Origin: Neisseriaceae bacterium
Lineage (GTDB): Bacteria; Pseudomonadota; Gammaproteobacteria; Burkholderiales; Neisseriaceae
Direction of reading: 5' to 3'
Assembly (NCBI GenBank): GCA_017645365.1
Contig: JAGCOT010000097.1
Span: 1-33,168 of the forward strand
DNA: 33,168 nt
Shown: positions 1-7,123 of the stretch, piece after piece
Layout: every line of letters starts with the position of its first letter
Numbering within the stretch: the stretch's first letter is position 1
Position numbers and translations under genes: made by a program
Notes under the pieces: model-generated
Databases searched by the model: none
What the model was told of the DNA's origin: nothing
What the model saw: only the letters and a program-made list of their open reading frames with translations

Positions 1-99
1 CAAAATATCGGCTGCACTTCTTGCTGTAACTTCTAATACAAAAAATTCAAGCAGTTTCTTCTGTACAGATTTCTTTAATTTACAATGTGTTATCTTCAT
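1..99 (-). CDS. IS1016-type transposase, N-terminal 33 codons (partial)
   Basis: The minus strand translates from the ATG at 99-97 as MKITHCKLKKSVQKKLLEFF and then a segment ending RSAADIL at the window edge. This is the N-terminal helix-turn-helix part typical of IS1016/IS1595-family DDE transposases, which bind the inverted repeats and move the element by cut-and-paste or replicative transposition. There is no stop or frameshift in the visible part. The catalytic domain lies off the left edge, so activity cannot be judged. Confidence 0.85.
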   Translation of the reverse strand, partial: MKITHCKLKKSVQKKLLEFFVLEVTARSAADIL

Positions 100-138
100 T
101 TTTGCAGTCTATCATAACTGCTAATCTAATACAGCCCC
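1..138 (-). mobile_element. IS1016-type insertion sequence (IS1595 family), 5' end; continues off the left edge
   Basis: The tip is at 120-138, where the plus strand reads GCTAATCTAATACAGCCCC; read inward on the minus strand this is GGGGCTGTATTAGATTAGC. The same 19 bases start the IS end at 32939, so this is the terminal inverted repeat. A transposase start lies 21 bases inside it. The element ends abruptly in hsdM coding sequence at 139. The copy runs in the same direction as the one at the right edge. Family assignment rests on the transposase residues and the shared tip; the target-site duplication cannot be seen because the other end is outside the window. Confidence 0.88.
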
Positions 139-139
139 A

Positions 140-406
140 TTTAAAAAGACAGACGAATACAAAAACTGGAAAACCGAAAAGAGTGCCGAATTTACCGAGC
201 AAGTCAATGAATTAAAAGAACGATTAGAAAATCTTTTTGCAGAACAAAAACGCGAACAACTGCCTGACTACCCCATTTTTATGGCGATTGCCGAACAAAT
301 TGGCTATGACGCAACAGGCAAACCCACAGCCGTTAATGAATTGGACGAAATTAAAATTCAACTTGCCCAATTTATTGAACAAGTGCAAAGGGAAGTGTAT
401 GAATAA
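140..406 (+). pseudogene. hsdM: Type I restriction-modification methyltransferase subunit, C-terminal remnant cut by the IS
   Basis: An open frame without a start runs directly from the IS tip to the TAA at 404-406 and encodes 88 residues, beginning FKKTDEYKNWKTEKSAEF and ending QLAQFIEQVQREVYE. The acidic, helical tail with a LKERLENLFAEQKRE segment matches the C-terminus of HsdM, the N6-adenine methyltransferase of type I systems. The next gene, hsdS, starts inside this reading frame (ATG at 399), a typical hsdM-hsdS overlap, which supports the assignment. The catalytic domain with its NPPF motif is not present. Either the IS split hsdM and the 5' part is beyond the IS, or the 5' part is lost; the window cannot tell. 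Confidence 0.8.
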
Positions 407-1763
407 TAAAGTGTTTTTTTTGAATAGAAGTGAAATTGAAGGACGGTTAGACCCTATCTCCTTTCATTCGGAACGCCGAGAAACTATTGCAAAATTAAGT
501 AATTCACGCAAAATTATTCGTTTAATAAATGCAGTTAAATCAAGAAAAAGCGTTGTAACACAAAGCGACAATCCTTATATTGGATTGGAAAATATACAAT
601 CTCATACGGGTGAATATATTGAAAGTCAAGAAAAAGAAACATTTAGTAGTGCCAATATATTTCAGGCAGGCGATATTCTTTTCTCAAAATTACGCCCATA
701 TTTGAATAAGGTTTATTTAGCAGAATTTGACGGTATTTGTTCAACCGAGTTTCACATTTTTAACGGCAATCAAAATTATTTGAATGAGTTTTTGGCAATT
801 TATTTGCGTTCAAATTTAATTGTAAATCAAACAAAATACTTGATGACTGGCAATACCTTACCACGATTGCAGACAGAAGATATTTATAATTTACCTGTTC
901 CAATTTTAAGCAAAGATGAACAAATTGAAATTGTCAAAAAATATAATCAAGCAATGTTAGAGAGAAAAAACAAACTCACCCAATCCCAAACCTTATTAAA
1001 CAGCATTTCTGATTATTTACTGGAAAAATTAGGCATAACTGTGCCGAAAGTGGATAATTCTTTGAGTAGTCGGATATTTATTTGTCAGTCATCAGAATTA
1101 TTCGGTACGCGTTGGGACGCTGAAAATAAGCAGGAAAAATACAAAAGACTGTATCACAATTTACAAAATGGAAAATTTTCTGTTGCACATTTGGGTTCGT
1201 TAATTGAATTTATTGAAAGTGGCTCACGACCAAGTGGGGGAATTAGTGATATTTCCGAAGGTGTTTTAAGTTTGGGCGGAGAACACATTAGCCAAAAAAT
1301 GACGCTTGATGTTAAAACACCCAAATTTATTAGCATTGATTTTCATCAAAAACATTTAGAAACTGAAATACAATTAGGTGATGTTTTGTTGGTAAAAGAT
1401 GGTGCAACTACTGGCAAAGTAGCGATTGTGGATAATAATAAATTTGTTGGGCAAAATATCAATGAACACCTTTTTATGATGAGATTTAGTAAAGATGTTA
1501 ATCCGCATTTTGTGCTGTATTTTTTGTATTCAGAAATTGGACAACGCCAAATTCAACACTATATTACAGGGGCAACTGTTACAGGTATAACAAAATCTGT
1601 TGTTAAAAATCTCAAAATTCCGCTGCCTGATATTGAAACCCAAAAAACTATTGTTGCCCATATCAAGCAAATTCGCAAACAAGCCCAAAACCTTGAACAA
1701 CAAGCAAAAGATTTATTGCAACAAACACAACAAGAAATTGAAAAAATGATTTTAGGTAATTAA
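399..1763 (+). CDS. hsdS: Type I restriction-modification specificity subunit HsdS
   Basis: A 454-residue protein with two target-recognition domains that choose the bipartite DNA site methylated and restricted by the HsdM/HsdR complex. TRD1 covers about 1-170, with the family motif GDILFSKLRPYLNKV at 91-105. The first helical spacer is about 171-215. TRD2 covers about 235-415, starting FGTRWDAENKQ, with GDVLLVKDGATTGKVAIV at 327-344. A glutamine-rich coiled spacer follows at 416-450. An in-frame upstream ATG at 237 is ignored: it would run through the hsdM frame, whereas the start at 399 gives the usual overlap with the hsdM stop. The gene looks intact, but the methyltransferase in front of it is broken by the IS, so expression and function depend on an outside promoter and an intact HsdM. 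Confidence 0.9.
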   Translation: MNNKVFFLNRSEIEGRLDPISFHSERRETIAKLSNSRKIIRLINAVKSRKSVVTQSDNPYIGLENIQSHTGEYIESQEKETFSSANIFQAGDILFSKLRPYLNKVYLAEFDGICSTEFHIFNGNQNYLNEFLAIYLRSNLIVNQTKYLMTGNTLPRLQTEDIYNLPVPILSKDEQIEIVKKYNQAMLERKNKLTQSQTLLNSISDYLLEKLGITVPKVDNSLSSRIFICQSSELFGTRWDAENKQEKYKRLYHNLQNGKFSVAHLGSLIEFIESGSRPSGGISDISEGVLSLGGEHISQKMTLDVKTPKFISIDFHQKHLETEIQLGDVLLVKDGATTGKVAIVDNNKFVGQNINEHLFMMRFSKDVNPHFVLYFLYSEIGQRQIQHYITGATVTGITKSVVKNLKIPLPDIETQKTIVAHIKQIRKQAQNLEQQAKDLLQQTQQEIEKMILGN

Positions 1764-1778
1764 ACCCTTTATTTAACT

Positions 1779-1793
1779 TTCAGACTGCCTGAA
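1779..1793. repeat. DNA uptake sequence variant, one mismatch (TTCAGACTGCCTGAA)
   Basis: It differs from the common 15-mer by one base (A for G at position 6). It lies 16 bases after the hsdS stop, between convergent hsdS and rapZ. A mirror variant, TTCAGACAGCCTGAA, occurs at 17336-17350. Confidence 0.7.
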
Positions 1794-1823
1794 AACAAAC
1801 AACAGCACCGCCGAACCTCTAAC

Positions 1824-1936
1824 TGTCATTGCAAGAGAACGCAGTGAGCGTGGCAATCTCCCTGCTATGGAAAACGCACCAAATTGACACAGCGACAAAA
1901 AGATTGCCACGACTGCTACGCAGTCTCGCAATGACA
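1824..1936. repeat. MITE-like palindromic repeat, 113 bp
   Basis: The left arm starts TGTCATTGCAAGAGAACGC and ends GTGGCAATCTC; the right arm starts GATTGCCACGACTGC and ends TCTCGCAATGACA. The outer 9 bases and the GTGGCAATCT block match as inverted repeats around a roughly 35-base spacer. Each arm also holds its own small hairpin with a different stem: ACGC/GCGT on the left and GACTGC/GCAGTC on the right. It sits in the intergenic space between the convergent hsdS and rapZ and codes for nothing recognisable. Similar TCATTGC...GCAATC palindromes occur in many unrelated bacteria (general knowledge). Confidence 0.75.
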
Positions 1937-1981
1937 AATTCCCCGCACGGGAAGTGCTTTCAGCCTGCCTGTTGTTTAAAA

Positions 1982-2797
1982 TCAGGACAAATCACGATGG
2001 CGAATTTCTATATGAGCATCGTTTTTAAATTGTTCTGCCAACGATTCTGCCACATAAACTGAACGATGTTGTCCACCTGTGCAACCTACCGCAATATGCA
2101 CCATCGGCAATGAAAATAGCCATGAACGAATAAATTGCTCAATATCGTCAATCATGCGTTGTACATCAGGCTCTGCTTGAAAAAAATCTTTAACAGGCTG
2201 ATCTTGCCCTGTCAGCGTTTGCAAATGTTGATGCCAATAGGGATTGGGCAATATGCGAACATCAAAAATATTATTCGCATCAGCAGGAATGCCGTATTTA
2301 AAACCAAACGATGAAAAAATCATGATGCGTTTTCGTTCAGGCAGTTGCAACCAGTTTTGAATGGCGTGCCGTAATTGGGCAATGCCCATGTCTGATGTGT
2401 CCATCACAAAGGCTACATCACGCAACGGTGCCAATAAAGAACGCTCTTGATGAAGATTTTCAGGGAGCGTTCCTTTGGTTTTCCAAGACAATGGATGTAT
2501 GCGATGCGTTTGTGCAAAACGCTGTAATAAAACATCATCTCGTGATTCTAAAAATAAAATACGCGTATTGGATGGAAATTGACTGAACCATTCTTGATTG
2601 ACTGGCGAAGTCATGGTGCGTGCGTCCATGCTGATGGCCATGTGTTGCGTATGATGTTCTTTTTGATGCCATTGTAAAAGTTCTGGCAATAATTGAAATG
2701 GCAGATTGTCCACGCAATAAAAACCATTATCTTCCAATGTTTTTAAAGCAATGGTTTTCCCCGAACCCGATAATCCGCTAATGATGATGAGCGACAT
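1982..2797 (-). CDS. rapZ: RNase adapter protein RapZ (nucleotide-binding, YvcJ/YhbJ family)
   Basis: A 271-residue protein with a Walker A motif GLSGSGKT at residues 8-15 and the conserved C-terminal block CTGGQHRSVYVAE. In enterobacteria RapZ delivers a small RNA to RNase E to control glucosamine-6-phosphate synthase; in Neisseriaceae the RNA target is not known, so only the family role is claimed. The ATG at 2797 follows an AGAGGATC ribosome site and overlaps the end of hprK by 20 bases, as expected for translational coupling in ptsN-hprK-rapZ. The adjacent PTS-type genes fit its usual link with phosphotransfer regulation. Confidence 0.92.
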   Translation of the reverse strand: MSLIIISGLSGSGKTIALKTLEDNGFYCVDNLPFQLLPELLQWHQKEHHTQHMAISMDARTMTSPVNQEWFSQFPSNTRILFLESRDDVLLQRFAQTHRIHPLSWKTKGTLPENLHQERSLLAPLRDVAFVMDTSDMGIAQLRHAIQNWLQLPERKRIMIFSSFGFKYGIPADANNIFDVRILPNPYWHQHLQTLTGQDQPVKDFFQAEPDVQRMIDDIEQFIRSWLFSLPMVHIAVGCTGGQHRSVYVAESLAEQFKNDAHIEIRHRDLS

Positions 2798-3755
2798 AAA
2801 CCTGATCCTCTTTCAAGGCTTGTGCGTGCCGTTTTAAAAATTCCTGTGCTGCGTTCAGGTTGCGTTGATTTAATGTGTGATTTTTGACGGCGGTTTCCAC
2901 CAAAACTGCTAAATTTCGCCCTACCGCAACGGGAAGTATAAAACGGCGTATCGGCACATTGATGATTTTTTGCGTTTCAATTTGAATATTCAGTCGATCC
3001 AATGTTTGGGCTTCATCTTCATTGGGATAGGCTAAATGAATGATGAGTTCTAACCGCTTTTTCGGCAAAATGGCGGTTTGTCCAAAAAGGGTGCTGATAT
3101 CCAAAATGCCCAAACCACGCACTTCTAAAAAATTACGCAAAATATTGGGACAACGCCCTTCTAACATTTCTGGTGCAGTGCGGTAGATTTCTACGGCATC
3201 ATCAGCAATCAGCCGATGTCCGCGTGAAATCAATTCCAAAGCCAATTCGCTTTTGCCAAGACCTGATGAACCTGTGATTAAAACGCCTGTTTCAAAAATC
3301 CCTAAAAACACACCGTGCATCACTGTGGATGTTGCCAAAATTTCTTGTAAATAAACCCGCAATACATCCATTAAATAAGGACTGTTTACAGGGGAAGAAA
3401 GCAGTGTGATTTGATGTTCATCACAATATTGACTTAATGTTTCTGGAATAGGCAAATCATTGGCGACAATAATCAAGCGAACATCCAAAGACAAAAGTTC
3501 ATTCAATGAATTTTGCAACGCATCGGCATAATTTTCTAAACGGGAAAAATAATGATGCTCACTGATACCAAACACTTGAATACGATTGGGATGAATAAAA
3601 TTCAAATGCCCAATCATGGCAACATTGTAATTTTCATCATCGTCAAATTGCAGGGTTTTATCCGCACCCAATGCCCCTGCAACCCATGTCAGTTGCAGTT
3701 TTTCCTGATTATCTTGGAACAGTTTACGAACAGGAATGCTGGGCAGTAACATCAT
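2778..3755 (-). CDS. hprK: HPr kinase/phosphorylase
   Basis: A 325-residue cytoplasmic enzyme that phosphorylates, and dephosphorylates, the regulatory serine of the PTS carrier HPr. The N-terminal domain contains the GHLNFIHPNRIQVFG block (49-63). The catalytic domain has a Walker A loop GSSGLGKS at 162-169, followed by HRLIADDAVEI, and the HprK signature EVRGLGILD. A TTG at 3758 would extend it by one codon, but ATG at 3755 forms a TGATG junction with the ptsN stop and is preferred; ATG at 3752 is also possible. Proteobacteria with this gene usually have an incomplete PTS used for regulation instead of sugar uptake, which suits the ptsN neighbour. Confidence 0.94.
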   Translation of the reverse strand: MMLLPSIPVRKLFQDNQEKLQLTWVAGALGADKTLQFDDDENYNVAMIGHLNFIHPNRIQVFGISEHHYFSRLENYADALQNSLNELLSLDVRLIIVANDLPIPETLSQYCDEHQITLLSSPVNSPYLMDVLRVYLQEILATSTVMHGVFLGIFETGVLITGSSGLGKSELALELISRGHRLIADDAVEIYRTAPEMLEGRCPNILRNFLEVRGLGILDISTLFGQTAILPKKRLELIIHLAYPNEDEAQTLDRLNIQIETQKIINVPIRRFILPVAVGRNLAVLVETAVKNHTLNQRNLNAAQEFLKRHAQALKEDQVYVAHHH

Positions 3756-4207
3756 CAATCTTCACGAGAAAAAACAGCAAGCACCGCTTCTAGATGATCG
3801 GCATTCAGCAAGGCTTCGCGTGCATTCTTATCAGAAAAAACATCAGCTAATTGTGATAACACTTCCAAATGCTGACTATTGGCATCCTCGGGTACAATCA
3901 TCGCAAAAACCAGTTGTACAGGTTTATTGTCTGGCGATTCAAATTCAATCGGTTCTTTTAAGCGAATAAACGCTGCCACCGCTTGTCTAACGCCTGCCAA
4001 ACGACCATGCGGAATAGCAACACCTTGTCCTAATCCTGTACTGCCCAGTTTTTCTCTGGCGAATAAGCAATCAAAAACTTCGCTTTGCGAAAGATTGATT
4101 TGCTGCTCACATAAACGCCCCACTTCTTCAAACAGCCGTTTTTTGCTGTTGATGTCAGCATCTAAAATAATGTTGTCATTCGATAATAAAGGTGTAATTA
4201 AATTCAT
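3755..4207 (-). CDS. ptsN: PTS nitrogen-regulatory EIIA component
   Basis: A 150-residue EIIA(Ntr) domain protein. The phosphorylated histidine is His67 in the motif VAIPHGR, flanked by LGSTGLGQG. It receives phosphate from the PTS chain (NPr/HPr) and acts as a regulator, in other bacteria of potassium transport and nitrogen or carbon balance, and not as part of a sugar permease; no EIIB or EIIC is present here. It is the first gene of the ptsN-hprK-rapZ run and its stop shares one base with the hprK start. The ATG at 4207 is the only reasonable start. Confidence 0.93.
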   Translation of the reverse strand: MNLITPLLSNDNIILDADINSKKRLFEEVGRLCEQQINLSQSEVFDCLFAREKLGSTGLGQGVAIPHGRLAGVRQAVAAFIRLKEPIEFESPDNKPVQLVFAMIVPEDANSQHLEVLSQLADVFSDKNAREALLNADHLEAVLAVFSRED

Positions 4208-4250
4208 GATATCCCTAAAAATATTAAACTAACTTATCCATTGTAAAACA

Positions 4251-4271
4251 ACCCTGAATATTTTTCAGGGT
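4251..4271 (-). terminator. Hairpin terminator after nusB
   Basis: ACCCTGAA (4251-4258) pairs with TTCAGGGT (4264-4271) around a 5-base loop. Read on the minus strand it lies 15 bases past the nusB stop and is followed by TGTTTTAC, a weak U tract. Its right arm overlaps a one-mismatch uptake sequence, TTCAGGGTGCCTGAA (4264-4278). Confidence 0.6.
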
Positions 4272-4286
4272 GCCTGAATACTTATA

Positions 4287-4769
4287 TTAAAAATCATGTC
4301 GGCTATTGCGATAATCTGGGTCATTGGGGCGAAGTTGCGTGGCTAATTTATCCAAAATGCCATTCACGAATTTATAGCCTTCCGTCCCACCGAAGGTTTT
4401 TTCAATCTCCACAGCTTCATTGATGATAACAGGATAAGGTATTTCTGGCATTCCTGCTAACTCATGACAGGCAACGAATAATACTGCATATTCTGTTGGG
4501 CTAATATCTTCTTCATTGCGATCCAGCAATGGGCTAATGAGTTCTGCATACTTAACTTTATTAGTCATCACACCCAAAATCAACGCATCGAAAAAATTTT
4601 CATCGACTTGTGGTTTTTTCTTTTGTTCCATCACGCGAATAAACTCTTCGCTTTCTCGGATGTTTTTGCTGATTTCGCGATAAGAATAATCTGGATTAAG
4701 CATAGATTGATAAATGCCTTGCACTGCAAATTCACGAGCACGACGACGAGGTGTTTTGAATACTTTCAT
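4287..4769 (-). CDS. nusB: Transcription antitermination protein NusB
   Basis: A 160-residue all-helical RNA-binding protein that pairs with NusE (uS10) on boxA RNA to allow antitermination in rRNA operons. The N-terminus RRRAREFAVQGIYQ and the C-terminal blocks IPYPVIINEAVEIEKTFGG and YKFVNGILDKLA are conserved NusB signatures. It lies 21 bases downstream of ribH in the same direction, the usual ribH-nusB pairing. A hairpin follows its stop. Confidence 0.95.
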   Translation of the reverse strand: MKVFKTPRRRAREFAVQGIYQSMLNPDYSYREISKNIRESEEFIRVMEQKKKPQVDENFFDALILGVMTNKVKYAELISPLLDRNEEDISPTEYAVLFVACHELAGMPEIPYPVIINEAVEIEKTFGGTEGYKFVNGILDKLATQLRPNDPDYRNSRHDF

Positions 4770-4790
4770 GAATATTCCTTTGTCGAAAAA

Positions 4791-5252
4791 TCAAGCATCT
4801 TCTTCGATGGCGTATAGCAAATTGGCACATTCAATCGCTACTTCTGCTGCTTCTTTTCCCTTAATGTGCATACGAGCAATGGCTTGTTCGTCATTTTCAG
4901 TGGTCAATACGGCATTGGCAATCGGCGTTGCGTAATCTAACGAAACGCGTGCAATGCCAGCGGCGGATTCATTACTTACCAATTCAAAATGATAAGTTTC
5001 ACCACGAATCACCACGCCCAAAGCAATCATGGCATCGTATTCGCCGTTAAGAATCATCTGCTGCAAAACCACAGGAATTTCCAACGCACCTGGCACAGTT
5101 GCCAATGTGATGTTATCCGAAGATACGCCCAACTCTTGCAAGCGTTGCAAACAGGCTTTTTCTAACTCCTGACCGATTTCATTGGTAAATCGAGCACGCA
5201 CAATGCCGATACGCAAATTGCCTGCCTGATGATTGATAGGATAAGTTTTCAT
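4791..5252 (-). CDS. ribH: 6,7-dimethyl-8-ribityllumazine synthase
   Basis: A 153-residue enzyme for the penultimate step of riboflavin synthesis, condensing the ribityl-aminouracil with 3,4-dihydroxybutanone phosphate; the family forms 60-mer or smaller capsid-like shells. Conserved blocks are VPGALEIP (53-60) and GVVIRGETYHFELV, with the catalytic His88. It is cotranscribed with nusB. No FMN riboswitch is visible in the 18 bases upstream, which separate it from the Sel1-like gene. Confidence 0.95.
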   Translation of the reverse strand: MKTYPINHQAGNLRIGIVRARFTNEIGQELEKACLQRLQELGVSSDNITLATVPGALEIPVVLQQMILNGEYDAMIALGVVIRGETYHFELVSNESAAGIARVSLDYATPIANAVLTTENDEQAIARMHIKGKEAAEVAIECANLLYAIEEDA

Positions 5253-5270
5253 GGTTTTCGATTCTTTCTA

Positions 5271-5858
5271 TTAAGGTTTGACATCAAATTTGACATCATT
5301 GGGCGTTAATTTTTTCATTTCGTTCCACAATAAACAAGCAGTAGGGTCCCCCTTACGACACATGATTTCCATCTCACGCTTCTGATAATAAAGGGTATTC
5401 GTCTTGTCTTTTTGCATTGAATAATAAGTACTCAATTTCATGCAACCACCATCGTTACCTGAATGACAAATTTTCTTGTATAAATCCAGTGCCTTTTGTT
5501 TTTGATGATGAGTGTCATAGTATCTTGCTAATAATTCACAAGTATGAATATTGTTTTTAGCACAATCTTTTTGGTACAACTCAACCATTTGATTGCGTGC
5601 AACACTTGCTTTTTGTGGTTGATTGTTATGTGCATAATGACCGCTCAACAACTGACAAGCCCTGAAATCCCCATTCTGACAAGCAGTTTGAAGTTCTTCT
5701 AAACTGGAAAAGTTTCTCTCCACGCGTTGGGTACGCCCTTTTTCATCTATCCATTCATCTGCATAAGAAAATCGTGGAAGATGGCGATCCGAATAGGGTC
5801 CTGCCCATACAAACACGGCTGAAAACATCAGAGTGATGGTGAATAATATATTTTTCAT
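5271..5858 (-). CDS. Secreted Sel1-like repeat protein with four Cys-X7-Cys pairs
   Basis: A 195-residue protein. The start at 5858 (MKNILFTITLMFSAVFVWAG) gives a signal peptide with probable cleavage after Ala19 and follows an AAAGGATC ribosome site; an in-frame ATG 14 codons upstream would read through the uptake sequence and is rejected. The mature part has four helical repeats, each with two cysteines eight positions apart (60/68, 99/107, 131/139, 167/175), as in cysteine-rich Sel1/Hcp-like solenoids where each pair forms a disulfide. A periplasmic protein-binding role is inferred; the specific function is unknown. It precedes ribH by 18 bases and could be cotranscribed with it. Confidence 0.75.
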   Translation of the reverse strand: MKNILFTITLMFSAVFVWAGPYSDRHLPRFSYADEWIDEKGRTQRVERNFSSLEELQTACQNGDFRACQLLSGHYAHNNQPQKASVARNQMVELYQKDCAKNNIHTCELLARYYDTHHQKQKALDLYKKICHSGNDGGCMKLSTYYSMQKDKTNTLYYQKREMEIMCRKGDPTACLLWNEMKKLTPNDVKFDVKP

Positions 5859-5870
5859 ATTGATCCTTTT

Positions 5871-5885
5871 TTCAGGCAGCCTGAA
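5871..5885. repeat. DNA uptake sequence (exact 15-mer)
   Basis: TTCAGGCAGCCTGAA lies between the rnpB 3' end and the Sel1-like gene, 12 bases upstream of that gene's ATG. Confidence 0.9.
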
Positions 5886-5896
5886 AAGATTTAAAA

Positions 5897-6232
5897 CCAT
5901 CGTAAGGTCGATAAGCCGGGTTCTGTCGTTGGACAGTCATTCATCTAGACTTATTGTCGCCAATAAGTTCAAGCAACCTACCCGAATACTCCGCGAGCAG
6001 CATCTGCGTATTCTATTTGGTCTTGCTACAAATGGGGTTTAGCCTGCCATGACGGTTACCCGTGATGCGGTGTGCTCTTACCACGCCTTTTCACCCTTAC
6101 CTTGCGGCGGTTTGTTTTCTGTGCCACTTTCCGTTATCTTGCGATACCCAGCCGTTAACTGGCATTTTGCTCTATGTAGCCCGGACTTTCCTCCCCGTGT
6201 TGCCACGCGGCGACTGTCTGACCTTGCGATGG
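5897..6232 (-). ncRNA. rnpB: RNase P RNA (bacterial type A)
   Basis: The catalytic RNA that removes 5' leaders from tRNA precursors. On the minus strand the 5' part reads GGTCAGACAGTCGCCG and then GGAGGAAAGTCCGGGCT, the universal CRI region; the 3' part ends AGAACCCGGCTTATCGACC. Helix P1 is formed by CCATCGCAAGGTC (6232-6220) pairing with GACCTTACGATGG (5909-5897), with one G-U pair, which sets the ends. The GGGTAACCGTCATGG and GGGTAGGTTGC blocks are also present. About 336 nt, a normal length. Confidence 0.95.
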
Positions 6233-6239
6233 AAATGCT

Positions 6240-6267
6240 ATTTTATCATGTTTCTATTTGGGTCAAA
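6240..6267 (-). promoter_or_regulatory. Promoter of rnpB
   Basis: On the minus strand TTTGAC (6267-6262) and TAAAAT (6245-6240) are separated by 16 bases. The -10 box ends seven bases before the inferred RNA 5' end. Confidence 0.65.
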
Positions 6268-6287
6268 ATCACTCGTTAACGATTCAG

Positions 6288-6293
6288 TATAAT
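6288..6293 (+). promoter_or_regulatory. Probable -10 box for the Nif3-like gene
   Basis: A perfect TATAAT lies 24 bases before the ATG at 6318. No good -35 hexamer is visible at 16-18 bases upstream, so the promoter call is tentative. Confidence 0.45.
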
Positions 6294-6317
6294 ACGAAAA
6301 AAACACGGAGAACCATC

Positions 6318-7058
6318 ATGCACAGAGACGAATTGCTTTCTTTTTTAGATGATTATTTTCAGGTTGCCTCTTTCCAAGATTACGCACCGAATGGCTTGCA
6401 AGTAGAAGGGAAACCAAACATTCAACGCATCATGTGTGCAGTAACTGCCAGTTTGGCAGCGATTAACGCTGCGATTGACGCACAGGCAGATGCTTTACTG
6501 GTGCATCACGGTATGTTTTGGAAAAATGAAATGCCACAAATCACAGGCTGGAAAAAGCAAAGAATTCAAAAACTGTTGCAACACGACATCAATCTGATTG
6601 CCTATCATCTGCCATTAGACGCTCATAAAGAATTAGGTAACAATGCTCAATGGGCAGCCAAAATGGATTGGATTTTAGATTCTTCTGACAATGGTTTATT
6701 GTGTTTTGGTCATATCAGGCAGCCTGAAACTTTGGAGGATTTAACACAAAAACTCACGCGAGTTTTGCAAAGAATACCAACAGTGATTGGGCAACCTGAA
6801 AAAAATATTGAAAAAATTGCTTGGTGTTCTGGTGCAGGACAAAGTTTTTTTCAGGCTGCCGCAGAACAGTGCGTTGATGCATTTATTACAGGTGAAGCCT
6901 CCGAAGCCCAATATCATCTTGCTCATGAAACACAAACAGTTTTCATCTCCGCAGGGCATCATGCCACAGAACGCTTTGGCATACAGGCTTTGGCTGATTT
7001 TATTCAGCAAAAATGGAATATTGAAACACGCTTTTTTGATGAAGCCAATCCGTTTTAA
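6318..7058 (+). CDS. Nif3-like dinuclear metal centre protein (YbgI family)
   Basis: A 246-residue protein of the NIF3/YbgI family, which forms toroidal hexamers with a two-metal site. Candidate metal ligands are His63-His64 in LVHHGMFW, His97 and Asp101 in AYHLPLDAH, and His214-His215 with Glu218 in SAGHHATERFG. In some databases the family is annotated as GTP cyclohydrolase I type 2, but its real substrate is uncertain. The start at 6318 follows ACGGAGAACC; the longer frame from 6258 has no ribosome site and would overlap the promoter. An uptake sequence (12-mer at 6717-6728) lies inside the gene and supplies the residues RQPE. Confidence 0.9.
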   Translation: MHRDELLSFLDDYFQVASFQDYAPNGLQVEGKPNIQRIMCAVTASLAAINAAIDAQADALLVHHGMFWKNEMPQITGWKKQRIQKLLQHDINLIAYHLPLDAHKELGNNAQWAAKMDWILDSSDNGLLCFGHIRQPETLEDLTQKLTRVLQRIPTVIGQPEKNIEKIAWCSGAGQSFFQAAAEQCVDAFITGEASEAQYHLAHETQTVFISAGHHATERFGIQALADFIQQKWNIETRFFDEANPF

Positions 7059-7086
7059 AGAAAATGGATTTTCTGCATAAAAAATG

Positions 7087-7105
7087 CTTTCAGGCTGCCT
7101 GAAAG
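7087..7105. repeat. DNA uptake sequence within a 19-bp palindrome between convergent genes
   Basis: CTTTCAGGCTGCCTGAAAG is a perfect palindrome around a central T, with the exact 15-mer at 7089-7103. It lies between the convergent Nif3-like gene (stop 7058) and the membrane protein gene (stop 7124), where a bidirectional terminator would be expected. The bases after it are only moderately T-rich, so terminator function is not certain. Confidence 0.75.
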
Positions 7106-7123
7106 ATTTATGAAATAAATATT

